A DNA stretch of 64,000 bases from Saprospiraceae bacterium. GTDB lineage: Bacteria > Bacteroidota > Bacteroidia > Chitinophagales > Saprospiraceae. Position numbers and translations under genes: made by a program. The notes under the pieces were generated by a model. That model was not told where the DNA came from. It did no database searches and saw only the letters and a list, made by a program, of their open reading frames with translations. How positions within the stretch are numbered: position 1 is the first letter of the stretch; each line of letters begins with the position of its first letter. This document shows, piece after piece, positions 52,822-62,316 of this stretch. The stretch is taken from NCBI GenBank assembly GCA_016715985.1, contig JADJXD010000001.1:3844001-3908000 (forward strand), in the 5' to 3' direction.

Positions 52822-52841
52822 TTATATTTAAAGTACAAATC

Positions 52842-53399
52842 ATGTCAAGAATAGGCAAATCGATCATAGAAGTACCTGCTGGTGTTTCAATCGATGTATC
52901 AAAAGGTAATGTGGTTACAATAAAAGGATCAAAAGGTACTTTGACAGAGCAGGTACACCCTGACCTCAAAGTGAATTTTGAAAATGGTACATTACAGGTC
53001 GAGAGACCAACAGATCAGAAGAGACACAGAGAAGCTCATGGTTTGTCAAGATCTCTGATTAACAACATGGTAGTGGGAGTTTCTTCCGGTTTTACTAAAA
53101 GGATGGAGCTGGTAGGTGTAGGTTACAGAGTTGCCAATACAGGTAACATGTTGGAATTAACTATTGGTTATTCACACCCTATTTATTTTTCCATTCCTTC
53201 TGAAGTAAATGTTACAACGAAGATGGATAAAGGGGAAAATCCGACAATAATTCTTGAGTCTTTTGATAAGCAGTTGTTAGGTCAGGTTTGTGCCAAAATT
53301 CGGGCATATAGAAAACCTGAGCCATACAAAGGTAAGGGTATTAAATTTACCGGTGAAATAGTAAGAAGAAAAGCTGGAAAGACATCAGGTAAAAAATAA
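52842..53399 (+). CDS. rplF: 50S ribosomal protein L6
   Basis: A 185-residue protein with two repeated folds; SRIGKSIIEVPAGV at the start and KPEPYKGKGIKFTGEIVRRK at the end are diagnostic. Confidence 0.98.
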   Translation: MSRIGKSIIEVPAGVSIDVSKGNVVTIKGSKGTLTEQVHPDLKVNFENGTLQVERPTDQKRHREAHGLSRSLINNMVVGVSSGFTKRMELVGVGYRVANTGNMLELTIGYSHPIYFSIPSEVNVTTKMDKGENPTIILESFDKQLLGQVCAKIRAYRKPEPYKGKGIKFTGEIVRRKAGKTSGKK

Positions 53400-53427
53400 A
53401 AGTAGATAAATCCTAAGTATAATAGTC

Positions 53428-53772
53428 ATGGATAATAAAAGTTACAATAGAAAAAGGATTCATTACAGAATCAGAAAGAGAATCCAGGGTACAGCAACAA
53501 AGCCCAGATTGTCGGTTTTCAGAAGCAATAAAGAAATTTATTGTCAACTGATTGATGATGTAAATGGAGTAACATTGGCAAGTGCATCCAGTAAAGGTCT
53601 TAATTACCCTGGTAATAAAGTTCTTCAGTCTGCGGAAGTAGGTAAAGTGATTGCTGCAAAAGCAATCAGTTCGGGAATTGATGCGATTGTTTTTGACAGA
53701 GGCGGATACCTGTATCACGGTAGAGTAAAGGGTTTAGCAGATGGTGCGAGAGAAGCCGGACTTAAATTTTAA
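53428..53772 (+). CDS. rplR: 50S ribosomal protein L18
   Basis: A 114-residue 5S rRNA-binding protein; RLSVFRSNKEIYCQLIDD and YHGRVKGLADGAREAGL match L18 throughout. Confidence 0.98.
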   Translation: MDNKSYNRKRIHYRIRKRIQGTATKPRLSVFRSNKEIYCQLIDDVNGVTLASASSKGLNYPGNKVLQSAEVGKVIAAKAISSGIDAIVFDRGGYLYHGRVKGLADGAREAGLKF

Positions 53773-53786
53773 AAATAGTAAAGAAT

Positions 53787-54299
53787 ATGTCAACACCTGT
53801 AAAAGTAAAAACGACAGAATCGGAGTTAAAAGAAAAGCTTGTTAATCTTGGTCGTGTGACTAAGGTTACAAAAGGGGGTAGAACTTTCAGTTTTTCAGCT
53901 TTAGTTGTAGTCGGAGATGGTCAAGGTACGATCGGTCACGGATTAGGTAAAGCCAGAGATGTGTCTGAATCAATTCAAAAGGCTGTAGATGATGCTAAGA
54001 AAAATCTGGTAAAAGTTTCACTTAACAAAGGTACTGTTCCGCACGAACAAAAAGGAAAGTTTGGAGCCGGAAAGGTTTTAATCAAGCCGGCTGCTGATGG
54101 AACGGGAGTTATTGCAGGTGGAGCTATGAGAGCTGTCCTTGAAATGGCCGGTGTACATAATGTATTAGCAAAATCTCAGGGATCTTCCAACCCGCACAAT
54201 GTGGTGAAAGCCACAATCGATGCATTGGTTAAAATGAGATCATCTGTAGAAGTTGCAAAGCAGAGAGGGATTAAATTAGAAAAAGTTTTTGAAGGTTAA
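53787..54299 (+). CDS. rpsE: 30S ribosomal protein S5
   Basis: A 170-residue protein with the RNA-binding FSFSALVVVGDGQGTIGHGL and GSSNPHNVVKATIDAL; involved in decoding accuracy. Confidence 0.98.
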   Translation: MSTPVKVKTTESELKEKLVNLGRVTKVTKGGRTFSFSALVVVGDGQGTIGHGLGKARDVSESIQKAVDDAKKNLVKVSLNKGTVPHEQKGKFGAGKVLIKPAADGTGVIAGGAMRAVLEMAGVHNVLAKSQGSSNPHNVVKATIDALVKMRSSVEVAKQRGIKLEKVFEG

Positions 54300-54311
54300 A
54301 ATATCAACTTT

Positions 54312-54491
54312 ATGAAAAGTATTAAAATAACTCAGGTAAAGAGTACCATTGATCGGAGTAAAAGACAAAAGGATACTATAAAAGCCTTGGGGATAAATAA
54401 GTTGAACCACTCAGTGGTAAAAGAAGCCACTCCACAAATATTAGGTATGGTAGCGAAAGTTAACCATCTGATTGTTGTTGAAGAAGTTTAA
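54312..54491 (+). CDS. rpmD: 50S ribosomal protein L30
   Basis: A 59-residue gene easily missed because of its size. The protein opens MKSIKITQVKSTIDRSKRQK and carries IKALGINKLNHSVVKEATPQ, the L30 core. It lies 12 bases after rpsE and 41 before rplO, its usual place. Confidence 0.96.
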   Translation: MKSIKITQVKSTIDRSKRQKDTIKALGINKLNHSVVKEATPQILGMVAKVNHLIVVEEV

Positions 54492-54532
54492 TATTCTATT
54501 AGTATTTTAGATAAATTGTAAATCAGCGTAAA

Positions 54533-54982
54533 ATGAAATTACATAATTTGACACCTGCTGCTGGTTCTGTTAAGAATGAGAAAGGTAGATTAGGTCGTGG
54601 AGAAGGTTCAGGTTCTGCAGGAACTGCGGGCAAAGGTCATAAAGGAGCCAAAGCCAGAACAGGTTACTCAAGCAAACGCGCTTTCGAAGGGGGTCAGATG
54701 CCGCTTCAGATGCGTTTACCCAAGAGAGGTTTCAAAAATATAAACAGAGTTGAATATATTCCTTTTAATGTTTCAAGACTGCAGGAAATTTTTGAAAACT
54801 ATGGATTAACTGAAATTAATCATGAAACGCTGTATACAGAAGGTATTATAAACAGAACAGACAAAGTAAAAGTGTTGGGTGGTGGTGATATTTCTGTAAA
54901 ACTGAGTGTCAATGTGGAAGCTTTTTCAGCAACTGCCAAAACCAAGATTGAATCTGCAGGTGGTACTATAAATGTGAAATAA
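54533..54982 (+). CDS. rplO: 50S ribosomal protein L15
   Basis: A 149-residue protein with the Gly/Lys-rich N-terminal extension (GRGEGSGSAGTAGKGHKGAK) and the conserved GGQMPLQMRLPKRGF. Confidence 0.98.
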   Translation: MKLHNLTPAAGSVKNEKGRLGRGEGSGSAGTAGKGHKGAKARTGYSSKRAFEGGQMPLQMRLPKRGFKNINRVEYIPFNVSRLQEIFENYGLTEINHETLYTEGIINRTDKVKVLGGGDISVKLSVNVEAFSATAKTKIESAGGTINVK

Positions 54983-54990
54983 GAAGCAGT

Positions 54991-56361
54991 ATGAATAAAT
55001 TCATCGAAACCATTAAAAATATCTGGAGTATCAAAGAACTTCGGGATAAAATACTTTTTACCCTGATCATTCTTGCTGTTTTCAGATTCGGCTCATTCGT
55101 AGTGTTACCTGGTGTAAACTATGAAGCATTAGATGCTGCTTCAACAACTCGTGGAGCGAATGACCTTCTTAAACTTATCAATACCTTTACAGGCGGTGCG
55201 TTTAATCAGGGGTCAATTTTTGCATTGGGTATTATGCCTTATATTACTGCATCTATTATTGTGCAGTTATTAGGTTTTGCTGTTCCTTACTTCCAGAAAT
55301 TACAACAAAAAGAAGGAGAGTCAGGCCGTAAAAGAATTAATCAGATAACGCGATTTCTTACTTTATTTATTACTTTAGTTCAAGGAGGTGCATATCTGAC
55401 ATATTTAAAGACCACACCGGGTGCTGTTGATCCAAGTATCAATCAGGGAGTATTCTGGTTCAGTAATATGATTATACTATCCACAGGAACAATTTTTGCT
55501 ATGTGGCTCGGTGAGAAAATTACCGACAGAGGTATTGGAAATGGTATATCCTTGTTAATCATGGTGGGTATTATTGCCAGTTTGCCGGCTGCTTTTATTG
55601 CTGAAATATTGAGTCAGTTCAGTAGCAACAGATTAGCTCTTTTAATACTTGAATTAGCTTTCTTTTTTATAGTTGTGGTTGTCACCATATTGATTGTACA
55701 AGGAGTTCGAAAAATTCCTATTCAAGCTGCTAAAAGGATGGTAGGTAGAGGCGGATCAAGTTTACCAGCGGCTGGAGGAAGAGATTTTATTAATCTGAAA
55801 TTAAGTGCAGCGGGAGTTATGCCAATCATTTTTGCGCAGGCAATTATGTTTTTACCGCTAACAGCAGCACAATGGGCTGCAGATAGTGCAGGTTCTCAAA
55901 GCGACTTATTATTGAGCTTAAACAATTGGAAATCTGTTCCATATAACTTGTTGTTTTTCATATTGATTGTAATATTCACTTATGTTTACACAGCATTAAT
56001 AGTAAATCCGCAACAATATGCAGAATATCTTAAACGACAAAATGCTTTCATTCCCGGGATCAAACCGGGATTAGATACACAGGAATATATAGATGCATTA
56101 ACAACTCGAATCACTTTACCGGGTGCAATATTCATAGGCCTTATTGCAATTTTACCCGCTTTTGTAGCATCTGCTGGTGTTAATGATGCTTTTGCGATAT
56201 TTTTTGGGGGTACTTCTCTGTTAATTTTAGTAGGTGTCGTTCTAGATACATTGCAACAAATAGAAAGCTATTTGTTAATGCGAAAATACGATGGTTTGGT
56301 TAAATCCGGAAGAATTGCAGGCAGAGGTAATCAAGGTATTACGATAGGTACCGGAATGTAA
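54991..56361 (+). CDS. secY: Preprotein translocase subunit SecY
   Basis: A 456-residue inner-membrane protein with ten transmembrane helices, forming the Sec channel. Diagnostic segments include GIMPYITASIIVQLL, GNGISLLIMVGI and IKPGLDTQEYIDALTTRIT. It is slightly longer than the E. coli protein. It lies 8 bases after rplO and 3 before map, so it is tightly coupled. Confidence 0.98.
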   Translation: MNKFIETIKNIWSIKELRDKILFTLIILAVFRFGSFVVLPGVNYEALDAASTTRGANDLLKLINTFTGGAFNQGSIFALGIMPYITASIIVQLLGFAVPYFQKLQQKEGESGRKRINQITRFLTLFITLVQGGAYLTYLKTTPGAVDPSINQGVFWFSNMIILSTGTIFAMWLGEKITDRGIGNGISLLIMVGIIASLPAAFIAEILSQFSSNRLALLILELAFFFIVVVVTILIVQGVRKIPIQAAKRMVGRGGSSLPAAGGRDFINLKLSAAGVMPIIFAQAIMFLPLTAAQWAADSAGSQSDLLLSLNNWKSVPYNLLFFILIVIFTYVYTALIVNPQQYAEYLKRQNAFIPGIKPGLDTQEYIDALTTRITLPGAIFIGLIAILPAFVASAGVNDAFAIFFGGTSLLILVGVVLDTLQQIESYLLMRKYDGLVKSGRIAGRGNQGITIGTGM

Positions 56362-56364
56362 TTC

Positions 56365-57162
56365 ATGATTTATTATAAAACAAACGAGGAGATTGAGTTA
56401 TTGCGTTTAAGCAATTTGTTGGTATGCAAAACTTTGGCTTACGTTGCTTCAAAATTGAAAATAGGGATTTCCGGTAAGTCGATCGATAAATCAGCAGAAG
56501 AATTTATAAGAGATAATGGTGGTGTGCCGGGTTTCAAAGGTTATCGAGGATTCCCCAACTCACTTTGTATGTCCATTAATGATGCCGTTGTGCATGGAAT
56601 TCCAACGGAAAAAGAGTTTTCTGAGACAGATATGATCTCAATTGATTGTGGAGTGTTGATGAATGGATTTTATGGAGATGCAGCTTATTCGTTTGCATTT
56701 TCAAAAGTTTCGGATGAAATAGTGAAATTGATGACGATCACCAAAGAGTCCTTATATAAAGGAATTGAAATGGCTGTTGTCGGAAACAGGGTTGGAGATA
56801 TTAGTGCTGCGATACAGTCATATTGTGAAAGAGAACATGGATATGGTGTAGTTAGAGAATTGGTAGGCCATGGTGTGGGAAAAAGTCTCCACGAGGATCC
56901 CGAAATTCCTAATTTTGGAATGAAAGGGAAAGGCCCTGTTTTGAAAGACGGATTGGTGATAGCAATTGAACCAATGGTGAATCTGGGAATGAAGGGAGTA
57001 CGACAGCAGAAAGATGGGTGGACCATTGTGACGAGAGATGGAAAAGTGTCTGCCCACTACGAACATAGTGTTGCAATTCGCAAAAATGGTCCTGATATTT
57101 TGTCTGACCATAGTTTTATTGAAAATGCGATTAAAAATAATCCTGAAATTAGGGATATTTAA
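56365..57162 (+). CDS. map: Type I methionine aminopeptidase
   Basis: A 265-residue enzyme that removes the first methionine of new proteins. All five metal ligands can be traced: Asp in MISIDCGV, Asp in GFYGDAAYSF, His in LVGHGVGKSLHEDP, Glu in AIEPMVNLG and Glu in HYEHSVAI. Start is 3 bases after the secY stop. Confidence 0.97.
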   Translation: MIYYKTNEEIELLRLSNLLVCKTLAYVASKLKIGISGKSIDKSAEEFIRDNGGVPGFKGYRGFPNSLCMSINDAVVHGIPTEKEFSETDMISIDCGVLMNGFYGDAAYSFAFSKVSDEIVKLMTITKESLYKGIEMAVVGNRVGDISAAIQSYCEREHGYGVVRELVGHGVGKSLHEDPEIPNFGMKGKGPVLKDGLVIAIEPMVNLGMKGVRQQKDGWTIVTRDGKVSAHYEHSVAIRKNGPDILSDHSFIENAIKNNPEIRDI

Positions 57163-57197
57163 AATAAAAATCGGATATTTGCGCTCCAATTCAAAAA

Positions 57198-57416
57198 ATG
57201 GCTAAACAGGATCTTATAAAACTTGATGGTATAATTGAAGAATCACTCTCAAACGCAATGTTTCGGGTACGTTTGGAAAGTGGTCATCTTATAACAGCAA
57301 CAATTTCAGGAAAAATGAGAATGCATTACATTCGAATTTTACCCGGAGACAAGGTAGCAGTAGAAATGTCACCTTATGATTTGTCCAGAGGACGTATAAA
57401 TTACAGATATAAATAG
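57198..57416 (+). CDS. infA: Translation initiation factor IF-1
   Basis: A 72-residue OB-fold protein; DGIIEESLSNAMFRVRLESG and MSPYDLSRGRINYRYK are standard IF-1. A promoter-like ATATTTGCG lies just upstream at 57176-57184. Confidence 0.98.
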   Translation: MAKQDLIKLDGIIEESLSNAMFRVRLESGHLITATISGKMRMHYIRILPGDKVAVEMSPYDLSRGRINYRYK

Positions 57417-57435
57417 TGTCTAAAAAAGTATAAAA

Positions 57436-57552
57436 ATGAAAGTTCAGGCATCAATTAAGAAACGATCCGTAGATTGTAAGATCGTGAGAAGAAAGGGCAA
57501 GCTTTATATTATCAATAAGAAGAACCCTAAATATAAACAAAGACAAGGTTAA
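57436..57552 (+). CDS. rpmJ: 50S ribosomal protein L36, cysteine-poor form
   Basis: A 38-residue protein, MKVQASIKKRSVDCKIVRRK at the start and NKKNPKYKQRQG at the end. Of the usual zinc ligands (three Cys and one His) only one Cys remains; the others are Ser, Asn and Tyr, so it cannot bind zinc. This form is usual in Bacteroidota. Confidence 0.96.
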   Translation: MKVQASIKKRSVDCKIVRRKGKLYIINKKNPKYKQRQG

Positions 57553-57565
57553 TAAATAATTATAT

Positions 57566-57943
57566 ATGGCACGGATCGCTGGTGTAGATTTACCAAGAAA
57601 TAAAAGAGGTGTAATAGGTTTGACTTATATCTATGGAATAGGAAGGACTTTGGCATCCAATATACTTAGTGCTGCTGGTGTATCGGAAGATACTAAAATT
57701 CAGGACTGGAGTGATGAAAATATTAAATTCATTTCCAAGTATATTCAGGATGAGTTTAAAGTAGAAGGGGAATTAAGGAGTGAAGTACAGTTGAGTATTA
57801 AACGTCTGATGGATATTGCTTGTTATCGTGGAATTCGTCACCGTAAAGGATTGCCGGTTCGTGGTCAAAGTACAAAAACGAATGCAAGAACGCGAAAAGG
57901 TAAGAAAAAGACAGTCGCAAATAAAAAGAAAGCAACCAAGTAA
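57566..57943 (+). CDS. rpsM: 30S ribosomal protein S13
   Basis: A 125-residue protein starting MARIAGVDLPRNKRGVIGLT, with CYRGIRHRKGLPVRGQSTKT and a lysine-rich tail; contacts both tRNA and the 50S subunit. Confidence 0.98.
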   Translation: MARIAGVDLPRNKRGVIGLTYIYGIGRTLASNILSAAGVSEDTKIQDWSDENIKFISKYIQDEFKVEGELRSEVQLSIKRLMDIACYRGIRHRKGLPVRGQSTKTNARTRKGKKKTVANKKKATK

Positions 57944-57962
57944 CAGTTAACATAATACAATT

Positions 57963-58349
57963 ATGGCCAAGGGTAAAAAAATTAAAAAACGTAATGTAAA
58001 AGTTGAATCAGAAGGATTGGCTTTTATACACGCATCATTTAACAATATCATTATTTCACTTTGCAACAGATCGGGTCAGGTTATTTCCTGGGGATCTGCG
58101 GGTAAAGCTGGTTTCAGAGGTTCTAAAAAGAATACTCCATATGCTGCACAAATGGCTGCAAACAGTGCTTCGCAAGTGGCATATGAAGCGGGCCTTCGAA
58201 CAGTAGAAGTTTTTGTTAAAGGACCTGGTGCCGGAAGAGAATCGGCAATCAGAGCAATCGATACCTCAGGTATAAGAGTGCTTAAAATCAAGGATATGAC
58301 TCCTGTACCACACAATGGATGTCGTCCTCCTAAAAAGAGAAGAGTTTAA
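57963..58349 (+). CDS. rpsK: 30S ribosomal protein S11
   Basis: A 128-residue protein with GFRGSKKNTPYAAQMAA and the end DMTPVPHNGCRPPKKRRV, both diagnostic of S11 on the 30S platform. Confidence 0.98.
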   Translation: MAKGKKIKKRNVKVESEGLAFIHASFNNIIISLCNRSGQVISWGSAGKAGFRGSKKNTPYAAQMAANSASQVAYEAGLRTVEVFVKGPGAGRESAIRAIDTSGIRVLKIKDMTPVPHNGCRPPKKRRV

Positions 58350-58374
58350 TTAAGATTTATAAAATTTAGTATAG

Positions 58375-58986
58375 ATGGCAAGATATACAGGCCCTACTAC
58401 CAAAAAAGCAAGAGCATTCGGCGAACCTATATTTGGGTATGACAAGGCTTATGAAAAACGTAAGTTTCCTCCAGGTCAGCACGGTGCGACAAAAAAGCGT
58501 AAGCAAAGATCGGATTATGCTGTTCAGCTTAATGAAAAACAAAAAGCAAAATATACTTACGGTGTTTTGGAAAGACAATTCCGAAATCTGTTTGAAAAAG
58601 CGGCTGCAAAAAGTGGTGTGACAGGGGAGATTCTGTTACAACTTTTAGAGTCCCGATTGGACAACGTAGTTTTCAGAATGGGAATCGCAAAAACCAGACG
58701 AGCTGCACGACAGCTTGTAAGTCACAAACATATATTGGTAGATGGTATTCTTTCAAACATCCCATCGATGCTTTTAAGACCCGGATCTGTTGTTTCTGTA
58801 CGTGGTAAATCCAAAGAAGTAGATATTATCAAAAGTAATGTTTCTGCCAAAAAGGACGGAAGATCTTACGGTTGGATAGAATGGAATTCAGACAAAATGG
58901 AAGGACGTTTTTTGGCCTTACCTGAAAGGGAAAAGATTCCAGAAAACATTAACGAGCAATTAATCGTAGAATTATATTCTAAATAA
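58375..58986 (+). CDS. rpsD: 30S ribosomal protein S4
   Basis: A 203-residue primary 16S rRNA-binding protein with the S4 RNA-binding domain LESRLDNVVFRMGIAKTRRA. The N-terminal zinc-binding cysteines found in some bacteria are absent. A terminator hairpin follows directly. Confidence 0.98.
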   Translation: MARYTGPTTKKARAFGEPIFGYDKAYEKRKFPPGQHGATKKRKQRSDYAVQLNEKQKAKYTYGVLERQFRNLFEKAAAKSGVTGEILLQLLESRLDNVVFRMGIAKTRRAARQLVSHKHILVDGILSNIPSMLLRPGSVVSVRGKSKEVDIIKSNVSAKKDGRSYGWIEWNSDKMEGRFLALPEREKIPENINEQLIVELYSK

Positions 58987-58992
58987 TAAACA

Positions 58993-59030
58993 GGCTGTTC
59001 TTTATCAGAAAGGACAGCCAAACTTTTTTT
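58993..59030 (+). terminator. Hairpin terminator between rpsD and rpoA
   Basis: GGCTGTTCTTT pairs over 11 positions (one G-T) with AAAGGACAGCC across a 5-base loop, and AACTTTTTTT follows. It lies inside the alpha operon, so it probably acts as an attenuator setting rpoA and rplQ expression, or is overridden. Confidence 0.8.
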
Positions 59031-59051
59031 AATTCAAGAAAAATTATAATA

Positions 59052-60050
59052 ATGAGTATTCTAAATTTTCAAAAGCCGGAAAAAATTATTCTTCAGAAAG
59101 CTGATGATTTTGATGGAAGTTTTGAATTCAAACCACTTGAGCCTGGTTTTGGCCAAACAATTGGAAATTCATTGAGAAGAATACTTTTATCTTCATTGGA
59201 AGGATATGCTATATCTGCTGTAAGAATTGCAGGTGTGGATCATGAATTCTCTACAATTAAAGGTGTTGTGGAAGATGTGGTTGATATTGTTTTGAATATC
59301 AAGCAGGTCAGATTGAAGCCGATGGTAATTGCAGAAGATTCTGAAGAAGAGAAAATATATGTAACGATTTCAGGTAAAGATCAATTTGTTGCAGGTGATA
59401 TTGAGTTGAATACCAATACATTTAAGGTAATGAACCCTGACTTATTCATTTGCACTTTAGAACCAAATGTAAGTCTTGAAATGGAGTTTACTATCACAAA
59501 AGGTAGAGGTTATGTTCCTGCTGATGAAAATATGCCTAAGGATGCACCTATCGGTGTAATTCCTGTGGATGCTATTTACACGCCTATCAAAAAGGTTTCT
59601 TACCGTGTTGAAAACACAAGGGTAGGTCAGGTGACGGATTACGAAAAACTCACCATCGAACTTAAAACAGATGGAACAATTCATCCTGAAGAAGCTTTGA
59701 AAGAGGCTTCCAGAATTATGATTCAGCATCTGATGCTTATCACGGATGAAAATATCACATTCAATGATGCAGCTTCCAGAGAGGACAATATTGTGGATGA
59801 ACATATCCTCCACATGCGTAAATTGTTGAAAACGAATCTGGAAGATCTTGATCTGTCTGTCAGAGCATATAATTGCCTGAAAGCTGCCAAGATAAATTCA
59901 TTGGGTGAGATGGTTAGATTTGATATGCATGAATTATTAAAATTCCGTAACTTCGGTAAGAAATCATTGGTGGAGATTGAAGAACTTCTTCAGCAAAAAG
60001 GTCTTACTTTTGGTATGGATTTATCCAAATATAAATTGGACGAAGAGTAA
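59052..60050 (+). CDS. rpoA: RNA polymerase alpha subunit
   Basis: A 332-residue protein. The N-terminal assembly domain (1 to about 230) contains FGQTIGNSLRRILLSSLEGY; the C-terminal DNA- and activator-binding domain is around LDLSVRAYNCLKAAKINSLG and FGKKSLVEIEELL. Length is normal. Confidence 0.98.
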   Translation: MSILNFQKPEKIILQKADDFDGSFEFKPLEPGFGQTIGNSLRRILLSSLEGYAISAVRIAGVDHEFSTIKGVVEDVVDIVLNIKQVRLKPMVIAEDSEEEKIYVTISGKDQFVAGDIELNTNTFKVMNPDLFICTLEPNVSLEMEFTITKGRGYVPADENMPKDAPIGVIPVDAIYTPIKKVSYRVENTRVGQVTDYEKLTIELKTDGTIHPEEALKEASRIMIQHLMLITDENITFNDAASREDNIVDEHILHMRKLLKTNLEDLDLSVRAYNCLKAAKINSLGEMVRFDMHELLKFRNFGKKSLVEIEELLQQKGLTFGMDLSKYKLDEE

Positions 60051-60168
60051 TCGTTTCGGCCCGGGGTTTAAAACCGGATTATATTTATAATTTGTATTAA
60101 ACGTTGTCTTTTATGGTTTCAGGCCGGATATAAGCCGAAGACAATAGTGGTACGCAATATTTTTTAAA

Positions 60169-60675
60169 ATGAGACACGGTAAGAAATTTAACCATTTAGG
60201 TAGGAAAAAAGGGCATAGAGAAGCAATGCTTGCAAATCTAGCTTCATCCTTAATTTTGCACAAAAGGATCACGACTACATTAGCTAAAGCAAAAGCTTTG
60301 CGGGTTTATGTAGAGCCTTTATTGACGAAGGCAAAAGACAACACAACACATTCAAGACGTATAGTGTTTTCTGATGTTCAGAACAAAGAGGTAATCAAAG
60401 AATTATTTGACAATGTAGCTGCCAAAATAGCAAACAGACCCGGAGGATACTGCAGAATTATTAAAACAGGATTCAGAAAGGGTGACGGCGCTGAAACGGC
60501 GATGATTGAACTGGTTGACTACAACACAGTGATGCTTGCTAAAACAACTGCTAAAGGCAGTACAAGAAGAAGCAGGAAGAAGTCAGGTTTAGGTTCAGGA
60601 ACAGATGTGGCAGCAGTTGCAGCAACAGCGGTAGCCGCTCCGGTTATAGCCGACGCAATAGGAGAGGAAGAATAA
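60169..60675 (+). CDS. rplQ: 50S ribosomal protein L17 with C-terminal extension
   Basis: A 168-residue L17; the first 120 residues (MRHGKKFNHLGRKKGHREAM onward) are standard. The tail of about 45 residues, Arg/Lys-rich and then alanine/valine-rich (DVAAVAATAVAAPVIADA), is beyond the usual length but seen in Bacteroidota. The 118-base gap before it contains GC-rich inverted pieces (around 60061-60077 and 60122-60137) that may fold in the mRNA. Confidence 0.96.
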   Translation: MRHGKKFNHLGRKKGHREAMLANLASSLILHKRITTTLAKAKALRVYVEPLLTKAKDNTTHSRRIVFSDVQNKEVIKELFDNVAAKIANRPGGYCRIIKTGFRKGDGAETAMIELVDYNTVMLAKTTAKGSTRRSRKKSGLGSGTDVAAVAATAVAAPVIADAIGEEE

Positions 60676-60701
60676 TAAGATTTTTTATACAGAATTTCAA
60701 T

Positions 60702-60735
60702 AGGTGATAATACTTAAGGTACTATCACCTTTTTT
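60702..60735 (+). terminator. Rho-independent terminator of the alpha operon
   Basis: AGGTGATA and TATCACCT pair, with an inner TAC/GTA extension, and TTTTTT follows. It ends the ribosomal cluster. Confidence 0.88.
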
Positions 60736-61251
60736 GTTTATATATCTGAAGATTTATAGATCTTTATTGTTTTAGTATGTATCTAAATTTCACTGTGATT
60801 TGGTAAACTATTGTTTTAACCATTTTTATGTCGTGTGACGGACCCTGCTAGTTACATTGTACTCCAATTGTCGCCTAAGGCACATATTTCTGTAATATTA
60901 TATCCAAAGTGTATTTAGTATTTAAATTTCCATAACTTTACTTCATAAACTAAAGTAAATATTTGGGTTGAATATTATGAGCGACTACTTTAGCTATTTG
61001 TTCTTTTAACATGAGTTCGATGAATAATACACTTATTTAGAAAATATTACGTAAAAAAATGATAGAAGTTCCACATGAAATACCCCAGCGGGGTATAATA
61101 TTTGTAGCATCGGGTTTGAACCCGGGGTCAAAAATGGAAATAGCACCTAATTTTGGCGTTATTTTTGCCGAAAATTGCAAAAATCATGACAAAATTATCT
61201 AGAATTCACGTTCTTTTAATTGTTTGATTTAGAATACCATAAAACTATAAA
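60736..61251. other. Intergenic region with a palindromic element
   Basis: About 515 bases after the ribosomal cluster. No gene was seen. It holds a double hairpin element at 61080-61124, listed separately. Confidence 0.6.
61080..61124. repeat. Double palindromic intergenic element
   Basis: ATACCCCAGCGGGGTAT (61080-61096) is a perfect 7-bp hairpin; after ATATTTGTAGCAT comes a second hairpin, CGGGTTTGAACCCG (61111-61124). GC-rich against an AT-rich background, it resembles small dispersed elements of Bacteroidota genomes. Only one copy lies in this window. Confidence 0.6.
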
Positions 61252-62268
61252 ATGAAACCAACAAATCGCTTAATTCAAACTTTTCTATTCGGGTTAATCT
61301 GTTTTTATGCTACTATTGGCCCTGTTTTTTCTTATTCAACTTTTGATATTGTAATTTCGGAGCGTGACAGGACGTTGTTTACGGATACAACGGATATGGA
61401 CAGCTCTACTATTTGGTTATGTAGCAATGCTATTGACTTTGGTTTAAATGATTGCAGAAATGTTATGAAAATTATAAAAGTAATGCGGGATACATTGATT
61501 GAAGACAGATTGAGTCGGATTCTTGGAATTACCTATAATAATGTATATTATCCGGAGAGTGAAATTGTAATCTTTAGCAAGGATGGCCTGATGTATTTTT
61601 TTGAAGATAATCAATGGAAATTGTTATATGACTTTACCGCGAATGTAGGAGATACAGTAACTTACCATGTTTCCGGAAAGTATAATTATTATTTTAGACA
61701 TGCATTTTTTCGTGCAGCTGAAGATAGGGTGATAGAAGGTAATCCTTACCAATACATTATTACAAAAATTGATACTATATACACATTATCCAATCAGCCA
61801 ATAAAGAGATTTTATACTAATCAGATAATAGAGGTTGGAAATTATCACTCTATGGAAAGAATCGTTGAGCATACCGGATCGGAAGAATTACTTTTTGGAA
61901 GTAATTATGTTATATCAGGCCCTGAATGTAGTTATAATGTTGGAATAAGATGTTACTCAGATGCTGAGTTTCTCATTAAATTTATAGAAGAAGATTGTGA
62001 CAATTTGGTATCTGTTGATGATCTTCAAATGGGTAAAATCAAAGTGTACCCCAATCCGGGAACTGATCTTTTGATTGTAGAAATGGAAGATATATCAGAC
62101 TTTTATTATACGGTTCATTCTGTGACAGGAAAGTTTATTTTGGCAGGGAAATATCCAATGACAAATGTATTGGAATTATCTACCCGAGATTGGGAAGAGG
62201 GAATGTACATTGTGCAGGTAAATGACAGAAAAGGTAATTTTAAGATTGCAAGGTGGGTTAAAATGTAA
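61252..62268 (+). CDS. Type IX-secreted protein with type A sorting domain
   Basis: A 338-residue protein with a signal peptide (residues 1-28, ending GPVFSYS). Residues 30-255 have no recognised domain. The last 75 residues are a type A sorting tail: KIKVYPNPGTDLLIVEMED followed by GMYIVQVNDRKGNFKIARWV. It should cross the outer membrane through type IX secretion. Function unknown. Confidence 0.85.
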   Translation: MKPTNRLIQTFLFGLICFYATIGPVFSYSTFDIVISERDRTLFTDTTDMDSSTIWLCSNAIDFGLNDCRNVMKIIKVMRDTLIEDRLSRILGITYNNVYYPESEIVIFSKDGLMYFFEDNQWKLLYDFTANVGDTVTYHVSGKYNYYFRHAFFRAAEDRVIEGNPYQYIITKIDTIYTLSNQPIKRFYTNQIIEVGNYHSMERIVEHTGSEELLFGSNYVISGPECSYNVGIRCYSDAEFLIKFIEEDCDNLVSVDDLQMGKIKVYPNPGTDLLIVEMEDISDFYYTVHSVTGKFILAGKYPMTNVLELSTRDWEEGMYIVQVNDRKGNFKIARWVKM

Positions 62269-62316
62269 GTATCTTTCACATTTTGGCTGACCCACTAAAG
62301 ACATACAACCTAATTT

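Noticed and set aside
61108..61128. tRNA T-arm-like GGGTTTGAACCC
   Set aside because: No acceptor stem, D-arm or anticodon arm can be found around it; it is the second hairpin of the palindromic element.
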